64,000 nt of DNA from Cynocephalus volans. Lineage: Eukaryota; Chordata; Mammalia; Dermoptera; Cynocephalidae. The stretch covers positions 163,037,869-163,101,868 of the forward strand of contig NC_084463.1 in the NCBI RefSeq assembly GCF_027409185.1. Reading direction: 5' to 3'. Below, one piece after another: positions 1 through 10,790 of the stretch (the stretch's first letter is position 1; the number at the start of each line of letters is the position of its first letter). Below the pieces are notes generated by a model. It worked only from the letters and a program-made list of their open reading frames with translations. It had not been told where the DNA came from and did no database searches. Made by a program: the position numbers and the translations under genes.

Positions 1-903
1 CCAGCTCTGGTGTCTGGGATGTGCCTGGCCCTTTGGCTCCCCAGATGGATGGAATAGGGCTTGGCTGTGTCATGGGGGATGTGGCCTCCACCTCAGGGCT
101 CAAGCTGGTGTGAGGCACTGGCACTCTGTTGGCAGCTGACTCCTCAGCTTGTTCCTTGGTGGTGGTCACCACTGTTGAGGGCACTGAAACCTTGGTGGTG
201 GGCTCTAGAGTCTTGGTGGAGGGGGTGGTGATGGGCTCTGGAGTCCTGGTAGAGGAGGTGATGGTGGGCTCTTGAGTCTCGGTGGAGGGAGGGTTGGTGA
301 GCTCTGGGCTCGTGGTGGAGTGGGGTGTGGGCCTACTTGCTGTGTCAACCACAGACCAGTCCATTGGCATCGGGATGGTGGGGCCTTGTGCTTGGGGACT
401 CCTGGGGGGTGCAAGCCTTGCAGTGGAGTTTCTGGGCGTGTGCTTGGAAGGGCTGTGAGCACTTGTTGGACCACTTGTGTTTGTTGTGGTTGTAACAGTC
501 TGCGCACGTGTGGCCGACGTTGTCAGTGTCACTGTCCTTAGAGATGTGGTGCTACTTGGCACTTGCTCACGGGATGAGCTGAGTGGTGGAAGCCAAGCAG
601 CAGTAGTGGACAGAGTCTGCCCTGTGGCTGTGGGGACAGGTGGCACAGGCACACTGGAGGCTGCACCATCAGCCATACCTTCTGTAGTAGCTACCGTGCC
701 TGCATGTGTCCTGTTTGTTGTCTCTGTTGTGACTTCAGTAGAGTTGAGGTTGGCTACCAAAGTCCCTGTGGTCAATGTGACAGGAGAAGGTGTCACCATG
801 GCTGTATTCTCGGACGTGTTATTATCAGCTGTTGTAAGGGTTTGCACAGATGTATCTTTCTTGACTAATTTATTCCGCACCTTGTGAAGGACAAGGTTAA
901 ATC
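1..903 (-). CDS. C11orf24: C11orf24 large Thr/Ser/Pro-rich exon, 3' end outside window
   Basis: One reading frame stays open on the minus strand from 903 to the window edge (301 codons). A pyrimidine-rich acceptor ending TTTAAG at 904-906 precedes it. Its first two bases complete the Arg codon split at the end of the exon at 1611, so the phases fit. The product is mucin-like, packed with Thr, Ser, Pro and Ala, with several N-glycosylation sequons near its start (for example NNTS, NSTE, NRTH). From memory, human C11orf24 follows the same path (SPVTL, a VTTE block, PQAQGP, VPVPHTS). The human protein is a type I membrane glycoprotein cycling between Golgi and plasma membrane in Rab6 vesicles. 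This exon would be its lumenal stalk. The transmembrane segment and cytoplasmic tail are not in the window. An internal repeat lies at 200-332. No frameshift or stop is seen. Confidence 0.9.
200..332 (-). repeat. 33-bp tandem repeat inside the C11orf24 coding exon
   Basis: The block GGCTCT recurs at exact 33-base spacing (equivalent bases 203, 236, 269, 302). In the minus-strand frame this gives 11-residue units such as EPTITSSTRTP and EPITTPSTKTL, flanked by the weaker copies ELTNPPSTETQ and EPTTKVSVPST. Because 33 is a multiple of three, gain or loss of units keeps the frame. Confidence 0.8.
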
Positions 904-1610
904 CTTAAAGCCAGAAAAAGGAGAAAAAGAGACACGATCATTTTTGTTCACACGTAGGTGACTGCTCAAAGATTGTCCTACTGTCTGGCCCTGTGGGCTG
1001 GCTCTGCTGTGCCCTCTCTTCTCGGCCCAGCAACAGGCGAGGGAGGTGATGTGTGAACACGTTCCCCTCCTCTTCTCTCTGCCCGCGTCCGCAGAAGCCT
1101 TTGGCACTTTGATTTTAGAACTCCTTTGCCCTCTCTGAACGCCCAGCCCACAAAAGGCTTATTAAGAGCTTCACTTCATTTTATCCAGTCCCCAAAACAT
1201 CAGAGTGAAAGACTCACATTACAGGTGTGACTCACCATTAAAAGACCCACTAAACACACATCCAAGTTTACAAAGCAGATAGATTGTTGTACAGATATTC
1301 ACATCATAAAAGAACTCTTGGCTTTACCAAAGGATTCGCAATAATTCTTGGAGATGAATAGCTCCTGACACAGACTAGTAGCGCAATTAAATATGTGATG
1401 TATGGATAAAAGAGCTCCCCAAGAAAGATATTTATAAAAGTCATGAAATCTTGCAGGGCAGCAAGTGAACCTTTCAGGGTTCAGCTGCCTGGTCCTGTTG
1501 GGGGCACCCTCCCCACACTGGCCAGGGTCTGCAGACACCTATCTTATGGGCTTGGGATGCTTTGGGGCCACTGTGGGGCCATCCAGCAGTCACATAGCTT
1601 TCTCACTTAC
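904..1610 (-). other. C11orf24 intron 2
   Basis: Bounded by a GTAAGT donor (minus strand, from 1610) and the TTTAAG acceptor at 906-904. I recognise no repeat or gene inside it. Confidence 0.8.
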
Positions 1611-1768
1611 GTGGATCATTGGCTGCCACTTGGCTTTCAGATAGGGACAACAAGGAAATCCACGTGAGCACAAGGGCTGTCCACATCTTGCAGGTGAGCT
1701 GGGCGTCCCTGAGGCTCCCGACTGGCTTCTCAGACTGTTAATGGTTCCCTTCTGCTTGGCCGAGGGAT
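1611..1768 (-). CDS. C11orf24: C11orf24 exon 2: 5' UTR end and signal peptide (coding part 1611-1686)
   Basis: The start codon is at 1686-1684 on the minus strand. It opens 25 codons plus one base: MWTALVLTWISLLSLSES, then QVAANDP and the first base of Arg. This is a clear signal peptide (hydrophobic core with flanking polar residues) and matches the human start (MWTALVLIWI) closely. The exon ends at a GTAAGT donor (1610-1605). A good acceptor, pyrimidines then ACCACAG, ends at 1769, so 1687-1768 is 5' UTR. The start fits because it is the conserved Met, and because the phase (one base left over) joins correctly to the exon ending at 903. Confidence 0.92.
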
Positions 1769-2224
1769 CTGTGGTCAAGAAAGCACACTGGTCAGCAGGC
1801 ACACAGCCTCACCTGAGGCATGGGGCGCAGCACTGCACCTGCTGTGGAGGGCTCTGGCAGGGTCCAAGTGCAAACTGAACCGAGTGCTTAGACCAGGACC
1901 TGATGCCCAGGAAGAGCACAACATGTCTCAGCCATGGCATTAACAGCATCTGCCTGTGCCTTGCGTTTGAAGGGTTTATAGCATTTCTTGACCTGACTTC
2001 ACTGTGAGCCTCAGTCTCCACGAGTTCCCACTCTTCCATTCCATCCCTGAAAGAATGGGAGAGAGAGGGCCAAGAATTGGCCATGTTCCCAGAGCTATGG
2101 CTTTCTCATCACCAGGATTGGCCAAGTCTTCCTCCTTGACTTCTACCATGGTCTGCAGGGCACAAATCAGGTCTAATGCACTTGTGTACACCCTGTGACA
2201 GCTGACCATGCCTTTCGCACGAGA

Positions 2225-2800
2225 GACTACACTTAGCCATCCACCCATCCACATACCCACTCATTCATTCATTGACTATTCCATCCGTCTATCCATCCTT
2301 CCAATATTTACCAGGTGCCTACCCATGTGGCAGGCAGTGCACTTAGGACAAAAAAATAAAAAACACACAACCCCTCCTCTGGGGGCCTGCGGTCCAGCAG
2401 GAGACACAGAAAAGAGGTCACTGAAAGCTGGTACAAGCACCGAGCAGGATGTGACTCAGCGCTGAGAAGCAGGGAGGAGACAGCATCTGGGCAGACCTCT
2501 AAGGGTGAGGGAGCAGAGTACAGAGTGGGCCCGGAGGCACTGAATTCAGCCAGTGGTGGTGGTGGTGGTGAGGACACCGGGGCCACATTCTGAAAGCTGG
2601 CTGGGGATCTATCTGGTAGGGGAGGGTGGAGGCAAGAGGTGAAGGAGCAACAGATGACAACAGCAGGGTCAGAGGCCAGGGACAGTGCGGCAAGAGGGGG
2701 GTCAGGCCAGAGAGCGAAGGGAGCCACGCAGCAGTGTGGATTTTACAGCAGGGGGACAAGAGCCCCTGCAGGGCCTTCAGCACGGGCAAGAAGGTGCTTT
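2225..2800 (-). repeat. L2 LINE fragment (antisense), with CATC-rich start
   Basis: The stretch from the CATC/ATTC-rich run (2228-2300) through 'caggtgccta...ggcaggcagtgcac' and on to the GA-rich part follows the reverse complement of the L2 3' end. It is old and diverged. The start also reads as a short degenerate tetranucleotide run. Confidence 0.6.
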
Positions 2801-3309
2801 AGCAAGAGCAGTAGACAAGCCACACCAATGACTGACGGCAGGGACACGGCAACCCAGGCAATGTCACAGAAAGTGTTGCTGAATGAGTGAGTGACTTCTT
2901 CACTTCAGAGACTGCAGTGGCGCCTACAGCTCCCCCAATTCTACCATAAAGCAAAGCCTTTTCCTTCATTCCAACACTGCACAGAGGTGATGTGGGGGCC
3001 TTACTGTGTCTTTAGAGAAATCAAGTTTGTTTGGTTTGGTTTGTTTTTTAAGGAAAACAGTAATAACAATGAAAAGGAAACAATCATGATGAAACCAGCA
3101 CTTGGCACCCTGTAGCAAAGTGAGACCCCAGAGCTCCGTAGCTACAGGTGGACTGGGGTTGGGGGGTGCCAGGTCAGGTACCCATTCACTACTCAGGGAC
3201 TAAGGGACCGCTTGCCATGTGCCTTTTAGCTTCTTCAGTGTTCACTATCGTCCCCTTGAAGAAGCTACAGCAATAGGTATAAGGGACCATGCAGGGATAT
3301 GGGGGACAA

Positions 3310-3490
3310 GCAGTACACACAGCAGCCAACAGCGTTTGCCTGGGTTCAAATCCTAGTCCTGAGCTCACTAACCAAGTCACCCGGGCAAGTCACATGACTT
3401 CTCTGAGCTTCACCAAGCCATGTGAGGGTGACATGGGGTCAGGCAGGCAAGCACCAGCGTGGTGCATGGCTTAGCCATCAGCCCACCCCA
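3310..3490 (+). repeat. MIR SINE
   Basis: Contains the MIR core order: 'gggttcaaatcc', then 'gggcaagtcac', then 'tctctgagcttc'. Ancient mammalian-wide SINE, diverged. Confidence 0.6.
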
Positions 3491-4256
3491 AGAAGCACTT
3501 CCAGCAGAGCTGGGAGCTACAAAAAACAGTCCCCATGCAACAAAAAGAGATGTCTGGGGTGGTGGCCACATGGCTTTCTGCCTCCTGTAATCAATGGCCA
3601 GGGCTCAGCCATGGAGAGCATCTGAGGGGACTGCTGTAAAGTGGCCCCATGGCTGCAAAAACCCCTCCAAGCATAAACTCTTCTGGAAGGCTGGTTCATT
3701 CCCTGATGTTTCTAATCCCTTTCCAAGAGTCACTAACTTTTTTCTAGCTTCAAATTGCACTTTTCCTCCAAAATAGTCTATAAGGGCTCCTGATGTCTTA
3801 TAGGTCTAGAAGAGTTACTTAGCCCTATAAACCACAGATTTGCATTTGTTTTCTAGAGTGTAGAAAGCATTCTTTGTTCTGACAGAAAAAAGTGGGGGTG
3901 GTGTGGGGAGAGAAGAAACAGACCAATATGACAGGGAAGAATTGAGCCTGGGAGGTTTCAATCACAAAGAACTCACAATCTGCCGTTGGCCAAAACAACG
4001 CAGCTGGGCTCTTGGTAAATGCATGTATTTAAATGATTCTCTCTGGCCTGTCACATTCTGCTGGATGCATTTAAAATGCTCCCACCACTGGGCCCAAGAT
4101 GCTCCCCATGGCTGAGCCCCAGCTATGAAGTCTGCTGGGTGAGTTCAAGGTGGAATCAAGTGACAGGGCCTTCTTATGGGCAAGTGGGTCTTGGCTCCCT
4201 GAAAGCAGCCCAGTCCTCAGGGCCTTTCACTGCCCCCTCACTACAAATCTCTAGGA

Positions 4257-4478
4257 TAGGGGTCAGCAAACTTTTTCAATAAAGGGCCAGATAGCAAATA
4301 TTTTAGACTTTGTGGGTCACACTGTCTGTGTCTCAGCTGCTCAATTCTGCCACTGTAGTGCAAATGCAGCCATGGAGCATCTGTAAATGATGGGCATGGC
4401 TATGTGCCAATAAAACTTTATTTATACAAATAGGGAGAAGGTGGGATTTGGCCCACAGGCCATAGTTTGCCAACCCTG
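4257..4478 (+). mobile_element. MER20 (hAT-Charlie non-autonomous DNA transposon)
   Basis: Nearly full length: starts at 'aggggtcagcaaac', continues through 'aaagggccagatag' and 'aataaaactttattta', and ends 'tttgccaaccctg'. The ends are inverted repeats of each other. It is flanked by 8-bp imperfect duplications CTCTAGGA (4249-4256) and CTTTAGCA (4479-4486), which fit the hAT target preference. It has no coding capacity. Confidence 0.88.
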
Positions 4479-5289
4479 CTTTAGCACTTCAGCCAACTTC
4501 AGGGTTGTTGCTCCAGCTAAGGCAGGGAGGAACTGAATCAAGGTACTGAATGGGTTTCCACCTTCCTGTGCAGTTCCTCACCTTGCAACAGACACAGGCC
4601 ACCTCGTTCCTGGGGTGGGGATAGCCTCTACTCAATGTTCTTCTGCTCCTCTTCCATCCCCCTACATCAGGGGGACATTTGTGTCACGGATGCAGGAGAG
4701 GGCCACAGAGGGTCTTGTGGTTCCCATCCCCTCACATCTGTTCTGGCCTGTAGATCACCCTCCTGGTCTACCTCAGAAGGAAGGACCTCTGACAGCGAGG
4801 GGCCACAGACTGGGTCCCCCTTGGTTACTGTAAGGCTTTCTTGTCTTTCCTTTTTCCTGGACCCTTTGCTAACCCTATGAAGCCCCCTCAGGGCCTCAGG
4901 GCTGGGATACTCACCAGAGGTAGCTGCTCAGGGTGTAGTCCTACTCTGGGCCCTCTTCCTCCTTGAGGAGCTGTGGGCTGAACACAGTATGCTCGCCGGG
5001 AGAGGTCTGGCAGCTTGGTGGAGCACTCCCAGGCCATGGCATGCTTTGCGGCATGTGCAGGATGAAGGCAGATGCTCCTTTCTGGTAACAGACTCATCTA
5101 GGGTTTGAAAAAGAGTCAACACTCCTTAGGAAAAGCATGGGGGAAAAAATGCAGCAAGGACAGAATCAACGAAATAGCATTCAATAGATCATTATACTGG
5201 GAAAATGACAACGTGTATCAAAGCTTCCAATGTCAAAACTTCTGATGTAGCCATTTCTACTGCAGGAATTCCTTCTAAGGAAGCAACTG

Positions 5290-5680
5290 GACAGATGTCT
5301 AAAGATGGAGATGTACTGAGATATTCATCACAGCATTGTTTATAATAGTAAAAAACTGGAACAGTTCTGTAAAGTATGATCCCATTCATATATAAAATAC
5401 TATGGCAGCTGTTAAAAACATACAGATTTCTATTTATTGACATGGGAAGATGCACAGCATGCTTTATTATGTGAAAAAAGCAAGTTACACACGAGAATGC
5501 ATACCATGATCCTATTTTTGTTTAAGTAGACATATATTAAAGTTTCTGGACAGATTTGCACTGAATGTTAATAATGATTATCCCTAGGGAATGAATTTAC
5601 CTGTGATTTTTATTTTCTACTTTATATCTTTGTTTTTTTTACAAGCATGTATCACTTTTGGAAAACACTTCTTTAAGACT
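5290..5680 (+). mobile_element. Old L1 3' fragment
   Basis: Reads as the end of L1 ORF2 and the following 3' UTR, with phrases such as 'catcacagcattgtttataatagta' and the later AT-rich tail. Diverged, with no open frame. Confidence 0.55.
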
Positions 5681-6028
5681 CCAGTGAAAGAAAACAACTC
5701 TGATTTTCTTCAAGTACTATAAGCTACTAAGCAGCAAGGCACAGAGTAATCCCACTTGTTACAGTTTCACAGGAAGATTTTAATAATTTAGAGGAAGCAC
5801 ATTTTTCTAGGAGCCAATCAAAACTTGGGAGGAATCCAGGAGTACAGCTGTAATGCAGATATTAACCAGCACATAAGATTCTCTCATGAAAAGCATTTAA
5901 TGTAAACTTGGGAGGAGATTACAGAAACAGCTCATCACTTCCTATAGCAGGCAGGTGTCAGTTGGTGGTGATGCCAGAGGATCATCATGGGCCTGCTCCC
6001 CAACGTGATGCTCATGTGGGCACACAAA

Positions 6029-6165
6029 TGCATGCATGCAGCCACACACACACGCGTGTGTGAAGTCACACTTGAGCACACACACAGCTGCATGCATGTC
6101 CATCCAAATACACAGCTGTGCACTCACGTAGCACCACGTGTACAGTCACATATGCACGTGGGAAA
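6029..6165 (+). repeat. CA/TGCA-rich degenerate simple sequence
   Basis: Interrupted runs of (CA)n, CGCGTGTG and GCATGCAT occur over about 135 bases, with alternating purine-pyrimidine stretches. No longer unit is exact. Confidence 0.6.
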
Positions 6166-6932
6166 TCACACAAAGCCCAATTCACACATGAAGCATCTCC
6201 ACACAGCTATCTCAGGACACTCCACAAGTTTTTGGAAATTTCTGCTGCATAATCACTCCTTAGGCACTTCCAGTCAGTGGAGCTTGTGGGCATTCCCAGG
6301 GAAACAGGAATTGGCAGCCGTGAAGTCAAGAACAGACCCTCATGTACCATGACTTCGTCTCTCTGGTATGGTCCTGCCTCCACTTTCCAACAGAATATTC
6401 TAAATGTCAAGATCATATGTGGGGACATGTGCTCATCTTTATAAGTTGACTCATAATGGACAAACCATTAAGATTTAAAATAATAATGTCCCCTGCAGGG
6501 CTTCAGTGAGCCTTAGAGAGTCTGGCCCTCAAGACCTACCCAGTTATTCTCATCATTACCTGGTACAGGAAGACTAGACAGATCAAGGTCTCAGACTGTA
6601 ACGGATGGGGAAAAAAGAGTCCCTGAGGCAAGAGGGGAATAAGCAAGAAAGAATTAAGTTAGTATCAAGTAGGAGCCCAGGACAGGTAGAAAGATGGAAG
6701 GTTAGGGTGCTGATGGGAGTTCTCCTTCCGCAGGGATTAGCTCCCCACAGGATCTGCAAGAAAGGTGCGGCATGGCACCCCCGGAGCCAGGGGGCACTCC
6801 ATGAGAAAGGCACCCCCCGACTGCACCACTGGGCGTCACCTTCCCTATCTTTTGCTGGTCTGTGACCTTGAGATTACACCCAACACCTCTTGTCTGATTT
6901 CTTGTTTTCCCAACCTTAGCTTGATTTTTAAC

Positions 6933-7045
6933 ATTTTTTTTTTTTAAGACTTTTTATTTTTATTTTTTTGGCAGGTGGCTGGTGTGGGGATCCAAACCCT
7001 TGACCTTGGTGTTATCAACACCATGCTCTAACCAACTGAGCTAAT
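6933..7045 (-). mobile_element. CYN-type tRNA-Ile SINE, monomer
   Basis: On the minus strand it reads TTAGCTCAGTTGGTTAGAGC (A box), 'taacaccaaggtcaagggtttggatcc' (B box region), then an A-rich tail. Flanked by TTGATTTTTAAC (6921-6932) and TTGATTTTTGAC (7046-7057), one mismatch in 12. Confidence 0.85.
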
Positions 7046-7072
7046 TTGATTTTTGACTTTTTTTTTTTTTTA

Positions 7073-7176
7073 AATATGGACCACTTTACAAATTTGCATG
7101 TCATCCTTGCACATGGGCCATGCTAATCTTCTCTATCTCATTCCAATTTTAGTATATGTACTGCCAAAGAGAGCAC
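7073..7176 (-). pseudogene. U6 snRNA retropseudogene
   Basis: The minus strand matches U6 snRNA almost end to end: GTGCTC start, 'gcagtacatatactaaaattgg', 'agaagattagcatggcccatg', 'aaggatgac', and the terminal 'ccatattta'. Scattered substitutions and an A-tract (15 T on the plus strand, 7058-7072) mark it as a retroposed copy. It is flanked by GATTTTTGAC (7048-7057) and GATTTTTAAC (7179-7188). Transcription is unlikely, since no proximal element is visible upstream. Confidence 0.92.
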
Positions 7177-8099
7177 CCGATTTTTAACTCTTACAGAAAC
7201 CTGTTTGTTATATGTAGGATACTGCATCCAAGTTACGTGAAACTGGACTCCAAATTGCTTAATTCTTTTTTTCTGACATAGACAGGCTCCAAAGAGCCAA
7301 TACAAGTAATTCTCAGGCTTGGTAACGTGGACTACAAGTGTTACCCGCACTTTCTATCATGCTATTTATATTTATCAGCAGCAACGTGGCCCAGTCCCTA
7401 CCCTGAGCTGGGGAAGCTATACATACCAAGGAGTGGGGACTGCAAAAGCAAATACAGGGCCAACTGCAGACACCTACTCCTGACACGTCACCTGGCTGAA
7501 CTTTGATAGCAGAAGCTCAAGGAACACAGACTTATGTTTTGTGTACATAGACATTGGCCTGTAGTCTAAAGGATGTGTCTCTGTGGCAGATGGGAACCTG
7601 GAACCTTGGACACCATCTTAATTATTCTGCCTGTTTCCAGGTTTCTGGAAGTTTTGGTATTACAGGTAAATTTTAGGGCCTAGTTTTTGGTGGCAATGAG
7701 TGTAGATTTTGACATTCCTTTGTCCATGATGCAGGTCCAACGTATAAATGGAAAATTTGTATTTTAAATACTTTCCTCGCTGATTTATTGAAACTTTAGA
7801 GATGCTTCTTCCAGGGGAGAAAAAACTAACTGCAAGTTGTTAAAGTCAGATTTCTATGCAAGATGTTTATTTCTTGTGGCAAACCATGTGGATGTTGATT
7901 CTCCTAAGCAGCCACATGGGGGACTACTCAGTGACTCACATGGGGATAGAGGTAGGTACACAGATGGGCAGGGCAGAAAATCTGGTGGAAATGCACAGCC
8001 CCCTCCCAGGGGGAGAGGGCCTGGGTCACCCAAAGGGCAACTTTCTCAGGGGGGTAACACTTCCTGGGGCGCAGGCTGGGCCGGAGGTGGGAAGACCTT

Positions 8100-8440
8100 T
8101 TAGTCCCCCGCCCGTAGAGGAATGTCCCAACTCCGCTCCCACACTGGAACGACCTGGCCTCTTCTCCAGTCTGGGATCTCCTTCAGCCCTCCTCCCCGTC
8201 CTGCCTCCTGGGCCCCCATCCATGCCCCTCCAGAGGCTCGGCCTCCAATGGACTCCTTCCGTCCCGTCCTCTCTCCTCCTGCTCCTCACCTCCATTCCTC
8301 ACAGCCTTGCACTCCGTGTCCCGACTGATCTTTTCTCTTGTCCCCTCCTCCCGCCTCTCGCCTCTGCATTCAATCCTCCTCCTGCCTCTCACGTTCCCTT
8401 TCAACCCTCCTCCTGCCCGCCCCCCAGTCCCAAGCCGGCT
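8100..8440 (+). repeat. Long pyrimidine-rich tract beside the C11orf24 promoter
   Basis: About 340 bases dominated by C and T (runs of CCTCC, CTCCTCC, TCCTGCC). The complementary strand is purine-rich. The open frames crossing it have composition-driven residues (Pro, Ser, Leu) and no recognisable domain. Confidence 0.6.
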
Positions 8441-8488
8441 CAGGGAGCCCTGACAGAAGCTCCCCGAAGAGAAGCGCGAGCCCCTTAC

Positions 8489-8630
8489 CCGGGCGCGGCA
8501 GGCCTGCGGCGGCCCGGCGGCCCTCGGACGGCAGGGAGCTCCCGCAGCCAGGAGCTGGGACGTGGACGGCAACGGAGCCAAGACAGTTCAGGGCAACGGC
8601 CCCCCGCTCGGGCGGCGCCCGGGCCGCCCC
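8489..8630 (-). other. C11orf24: Probable C11orf24 exon 1 (5' UTR), 5' end uncertain
   Basis: On the minus strand, a CCCGG/GTAAGG donor sits at 8488-8483, the only strong donor in the island on that strand. The exon would be untranslated, since the start codon is in the exon at 1611-1768. The 5' limit is a guess, placed at the ETS/CRE-like site. Confidence 0.45.
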
Positions 8631-8647
8631 GGAAGTGACATCACGCG
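8629..8647. promoter_or_regulatory. Composite ETS + CRE-like site
   Basis: CCGGAAGTGACATCACGCG: an ETS core (CCGGAAGT) overlaps TGACATCA, one base from a consensus CRE/ATF site. This combination is common at the core of CpG-island promoters. Confidence 0.6.
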
Positions 8648-9014
8648 AACAGGGCGCAGCCGCGGCGGTGCCGGGCACGGCCAGAGGTCGGCCGGAAGCA
8701 GGGGGCGTGGCCGAGCTCAGGCCCCGCCCACGGACGGCTCCGGCCAAGCCTTACGCGCCGCCGGAGGAAGCTATTTTCGGCTGGTCTGTGGCGGAAGTAG
8801 GCGTCTCCCGGGCTCCGCTAGGCCGGCTGTGCGTGTGGGTGTTCGGGAGTCCCGCAGTGGCTGGCGGGGCCGGGTGAGCTCGGATGTGCCTCGAGGGCGG
8901 GCAGGGGGCGAGCCTGAGCGAAGGGGGGGCCCGAAACGCCTGGTGCGGACCTTCCACCCCGCGCTCCTGCCACGTCCCTGCGCTTCCCCTCTGCGTCCTA
9001 GAAGTAACAGCCGG

Positions 9015-9175
9015 GGCGGCAGCTGTCGTTCTTTGTGCGCCTGCGACGTGCCAGGCCCGTGTTAGGCACTTTTCTTGCAGGACCGGTGATATAATTCTGC
9101 AGTAGCGCGGTGAGGAGCTTCGCGCCCATTTTGCAGACGCGGAAACAGACTCAGAGTGCTCTGTAAGTCAGGTCA
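9015..9175 (-). repeat. L2/MIR-type ancient repeat fragment (antisense)
   Basis: Has 'cgtgccaggcccgtgttaggcac' followed by 'cccattttgcagacgcggaaac', a recognisable MIR/L2 end in reverse orientation. Confidence 0.5.
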
Positions 9176-10511
9176 GGAGGTCAGATAACAATGGGGCGAA
9201 ACGAATCGGACTGATCAGCCGAGTCCAGAGCGAAGCCTCGTAACACCGAGGTCACCGTTCGGATCCCCGTACCGCCCAGCCGCCAGAAAACCCCAAAACG
9301 ATGGGAGGCAAAACGGGGTGTAGAGAGAGATGTATGCGACTGTAATTAGAAGTTGGCCTTGCAAGTTACTAGTGCTGTGGCTGGATCCCAGTATGTGTAA
9401 GACCCTCCCAGGTCCTCCCGAGTCCAGACCAAAGCCTGATTGTGAAGGATGATCTCACGGGAATAAACCAGAAAGGCTTTATTTCCAGACAGTTTTATAA
9501 CTTGCCTTGGGGTCCTGGGCTAGGAAAATAAACCAGACACAGAAAGCTGAGAGTGTGCGAAGACACGATGCTCTGGGAGCACCTGAAGCACGTTTAGAGT
9601 CTCCACCCCCATCTCTGTCCAACCTCATAGTTTGTTGTTGTGTGGAACTTAACCTGCAAAGACCTGGGTTTGCTGAGACCTGGGCCAGTTGGGAGGGTAT
9701 TGGAAGACAAGATTCTTTTGCTTTGTGTTTGCTTTAATTTTCCCAAGTAGCTCGGGATCTAACCTGAGGAGTGCTGTATCTATCCGTGCTCACGTCAGAA
9801 ATGAAAATATATCAGAACAGCCAGTAGCAGTTCTGTGCTTGTCCTCTTTGAAAACCAGTGTCTGAGACTGTGTTTTGGCAAAATAAGGACAATTTCTCTG
9901 CTAGGGCTGAAGTTACACAGCCCCTCTTCTCGAGCAGGGGCCAGTTGGCCCTCCATCTGCTCTTGTAAATAAAGTTAGTTGGTGCACAGTCATGCCTCCT
10001 CATTAAGTATCCTCTGTGTCTGCTTTTCCGATAAGAACAGAGTCGAGTAGCTCCAGCGGAGACTATATGGCTCACATAAGCCTAAAATACTCTCTGGCCC
10101 TTTACAGAAAATGTTTGCTGATCCCCAGTCTAGAGTGTTACTAGAAAATGGGTTGCACGCAACAACAGAAATATCATTCAGGAAGACGCATTCTCTCCTA
10201 AGAGAATCTAGCACATTTTGGTGGATTGGGGTCACCTGGAACCTAGTGTCCATTGAAGGCACAGCTTTGGGAACTGCATAGCTGCTTCTATGGAGCATTA
10301 TGAAGATTAAAGCAGGGTGGACCAGCTACTACTGATGGGTGGATATATAGAGAAAGAGAAGGATATGCTTAAATCCTCCAGCTTTAGTCTCAGGGCACAG
10401 ATCATTTCAGGTGCTTTCTATACAGAAGTAACTTAGTAAACTCAGAGCGTCGTCCTTTTAGTTGTTGAATTACAATGTTATTTGAATGTAAGTCCTGGTT
10501 AGATACCACAT
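9176..10511. other. Intergenic, no gene seen
   Basis: A short reverse-strand MER20 remnant lies at 10092-10133 ('cctttacagaaaatgtttgctgatcc'). The rest (for example 9410-9780 with two AATAAAC-containing blocks) is not assignable by eye. Confidence 0.5.
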
Positions 10512-10790
10512 TTGAAAGTTGGGGCTCTGGAGTAACACTGCCTGGCTTCAAATCCTGGCTCCTTCACCTTTTAGCTGAGTGACAGTGGACCAGAGGCTTA
10601 GACTCTCTGTGTCTCAGTTTTCTATTTTCTTTTATTTCTTTCTCTTTTTCTTTATTTTCTTTTTTCTTTCTTTCTTTTTTTTTTTTTTGCATCTGGCCAG
10701 TATGGGGATCCACACCCTTGGTGTTATAACCCTGCTGTAACCAACCGAGCTGACTGGCCAGCGCTCTGTGCCTCACTTTCATCTTGCAGT
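10512..10790 (+). repeat. MIR SINE split by a CYN SINE (insert 10626-10764, minus)
   Basis: MIR core at 10512-10625 ('ggagtaacactgcctggcttcaaatcctggctcc', then 'tgtctcagttttct'). A minus-strand tRNA-Ile SINE then interrupts it (T-rich tail, 'ctggccagtatggggatcc', 'gtgttataac', 'aaccgagctgactggccag'). MIR-like 'gtgcctcactttcatctt' resumes after it. Confidence 0.6.

Larger units (their letters stand above)
1769..8488 (-). other. C11orf24 intron 1
   Basis: About 6.7 kb between the probable first-exon donor at 8488 and the acceptor at 1769. It holds the L2, MIR, MER20, L1, CYN SINE and U6 copies listed separately. Between them (1770-2220, 2800-3300, 3490-4240, 4490-5280, 5690-6020, 6170-6920, 7190-8100) I see no gene or named repeat. 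Confidence 0.6.
8440..9010 (-). promoter_or_regulatory. C11orf24: CpG island, C11orf24 promoter
   Basis: Dense CpG (repeated CGCG, GGCGG, CCCGCC) in an otherwise CpG-poor setting, at the position expected for the first exon of C11orf24. It includes two ETS-type cores (CCGGAAGT at 8629, GCGGAAGT at about 8793) and several GC boxes, and no TATA box. Typical housekeeping-type promoter. The exact transcription start cannot be read from the sequence. Confidence 0.75.

Noticed and set aside
200-332. Regularly spaced repeats that might suggest a CRISPR array
   Set aside because: Units are contiguous with no spacers, in a vertebrate coding exon.
7856-8638. 260-codon plus-strand frame next to the C11orf24 promoter
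   Set aside because: Lies across the pyrimidine tract and the island, Pro/Ser-rich by composition, no homology recalled.
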